Below are positions 5,701 through 6,093 of a stretch of DNA of 6,093 nucleotides, in pieces. The stretch covers positions 1 through 6,093 of the forward strand of contig JANWHO010000091.1 of NCBI GenBank assembly GCA_025450375.1, given 5' to 3'. This DNA is from Chloroflexota bacterium (GTDB lineage Bacteria; Chloroflexota; UBA5177; JANWHV01). Below the pieces are notes generated by a model. It had not been told where the DNA came from, ran no database searches, and was given only the letters and a program-made list of their open reading frames with translations. The position numbers and the translations under genes were made by a program. How positions within the stretch are numbered: the first letter of the stretch is position 1; the number at the start of each line of letters is the position of its first letter.

Positions 5701-5985
5701 CGTGGTCCACCCTCGGGTGTGGCTTGGGAACGCGGAAGTCTTTTTCCTACTGTATCGCACGAATATGACGGCTGGATGATGGGCCAATGACAGACTGCTT
5801 ACGGCCCAAACTATCCACGATCTAGCGGCAGGGGCGAGACCCCCAGGGACGACCACCTGGGTCTCTACTCCTGAACGTATCGGCGAACGTGGGCATAGCC
5901 GCCTTGACTGGACGCGCCACCCACCGCACCATGGGTCTGGCACGCGAGGGTTCGCGGGCCGGAAAGGTGGGAGGCTTTGGCGGGT
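5701..5985. other. Divergent intergenic region between the flavin operon and the next plus-strand gene
   Basis: This 285-base region should hold the promoters of both the minus-strand operon and the plus-strand gene at 5986. TTGACT at 5904-5909 is a good -35-like hexamer for the plus strand, but the bases 17 downstream (CACCAT) are a poor -10. I find no convincing sigma-70 pair on the minus strand and no FMN-riboswitch (RFN) motifs. It contains the inverted repeat and GAACGT repeats listed separately. Confidence 0.5.
5836..5865. repeat. Imperfect inverted repeat in the divergent promoter region
   Basis: GAGACCC (5836-5842) and GGGTCTC (5859-5865) are perfect seven-base complements with a 16-base spacer. 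AGG (5845-5847) and CCT (5856-5858) can extend the stem past a two-base bulge. There is no T-tract on either side, so it does not look like an intrinsic terminator. Its position midway between two divergent genes suits an operator or a leader hairpin. Confidence 0.5.
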
Positions 5986-6093
5986 ATGCGTGGGCGGGGA
6001 AATCGGGACACGGTTCAGGGCAAGATCCAGCAGTGGTTCATGGGGCTTTCGGGTGGGCTGGGCCTAGCCCTGGCGCTCTTCCTATGCGGACCC
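5986..6093 (+). CDS. N-terminus of an unidentified membrane or exported protein (3' end outside window)
   Basis: From the ATG at 5986 the frame stays open for 36 codons to the end of the window. GGAGG at 5970-5974 lies 11 bases upstream, a slightly long but usable Shine-Dalgarno spacing. The visible protein starts MRGRGNRDTVQGK, a positively charged region, followed by a hydrophobic stretch WFMGLSGGLGLALALFLCGP. This is the layout of a signal peptide or first membrane segment. The cysteine is preceded by F-L rather than a small residue, so it is a poor lipobox. It is divergent from the flavin operon and may share its regulation, but too little is visible to name a function. Confidence 0.55.
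   Translation, partial: MRGRGNRDTVQGKIQQWFMGLSGGLGLALALFLCGP

Noticed and set aside
5701..5900. FMN (RFN) riboswitch or other known riboswitch upstream of the flavin operon
   Set aside because: None of the conserved RFN segments could be matched on the minus strand; only an unassigned inverted repeat is visible.
5701..5943. Upstream extension of the FMN_bind gene to 5943
   Set aside because: The extension puts 81 non-conserved residues before the n-region and signal segment; the ATG at 5700 has a good GAGGG site.
1..6093. CRISPR array, tRNA or rRNA gene, insertion sequence or transposase
   Set aside because: No spaced direct repeats, cloverleaf with a T-loop GTTCRA block, rRNA-like sequence or transposase motifs were seen on either strand.

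Overview
This is a GC-rich bacterial window. It combines a transcription-terminating T-box riboswitch with a high-GC genome, an extracytoplasmic flavin module and a RelE-like gene pair. That mix fits Chloroflexota best, with a high-GC Firmicutes or actinobacterial lineage as alternatives. The assignment is inference; no rRNA or other lineage marker is present.

Layout: (1) 1-249 is the 3' end of a plus-strand gene for a protein ending in a beta-sandwich-like domain. (2) 297-578 holds a promoter-like -10 box and a complete T-box leader: stem I with a CCC (proline) specifier, stem II, a UUCG-capped stem III, the T-box bulge, and mutually exclusive antiterminator and terminator helices. (3) 635-2341 is proS, a 568-residue bacterial prolyl-tRNA synthetase with its editing insertion. 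Leader and gene form a classic feedback unit in which uncharged tRNA-Pro lets transcription read through into proS. (4) 2484-3253 holds two small, closely spaced plus-strand genes with codon use unlike proS. The second resembles RelE-superfamily toxins and the first is its probable antitoxin partner.

(5) 3263-5700, on the minus strand, is a tight three-gene operon. In transcription order it encodes a small exported or membrane-anchored FMN_bind protein with an SGAT flavinylation motif, an ApbE-type FAD:protein FMN transferase, and an RnfD/NqrB-like multi-pass membrane protein. ApbE would attach FMN to the SGAT threonine of the first protein, and possibly to a GAT threonine of the third. The expected result is a small flavin electron conduit across or on the membrane. 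The other Rnf/Nqr subunits are absent from the window, and the downstream side is closed by the convergent toxin-like gene, so this is a reduced, stand-alone version. (6) 5701-5985 is a divergent intergenic region with an imperfect inverted repeat. (7) 5986-6093 is the start of a plus-strand gene whose N-terminus looks like a membrane or export segment; it runs off the window.

The most interesting parts are the minimal flavinylation operon, with its ApbE lacking a visible export signal and its RnfD-like protein carrying an N-terminal Pro/Arg tail, and the apparently transferred toxin-antitoxin-like pair between proS and that operon.
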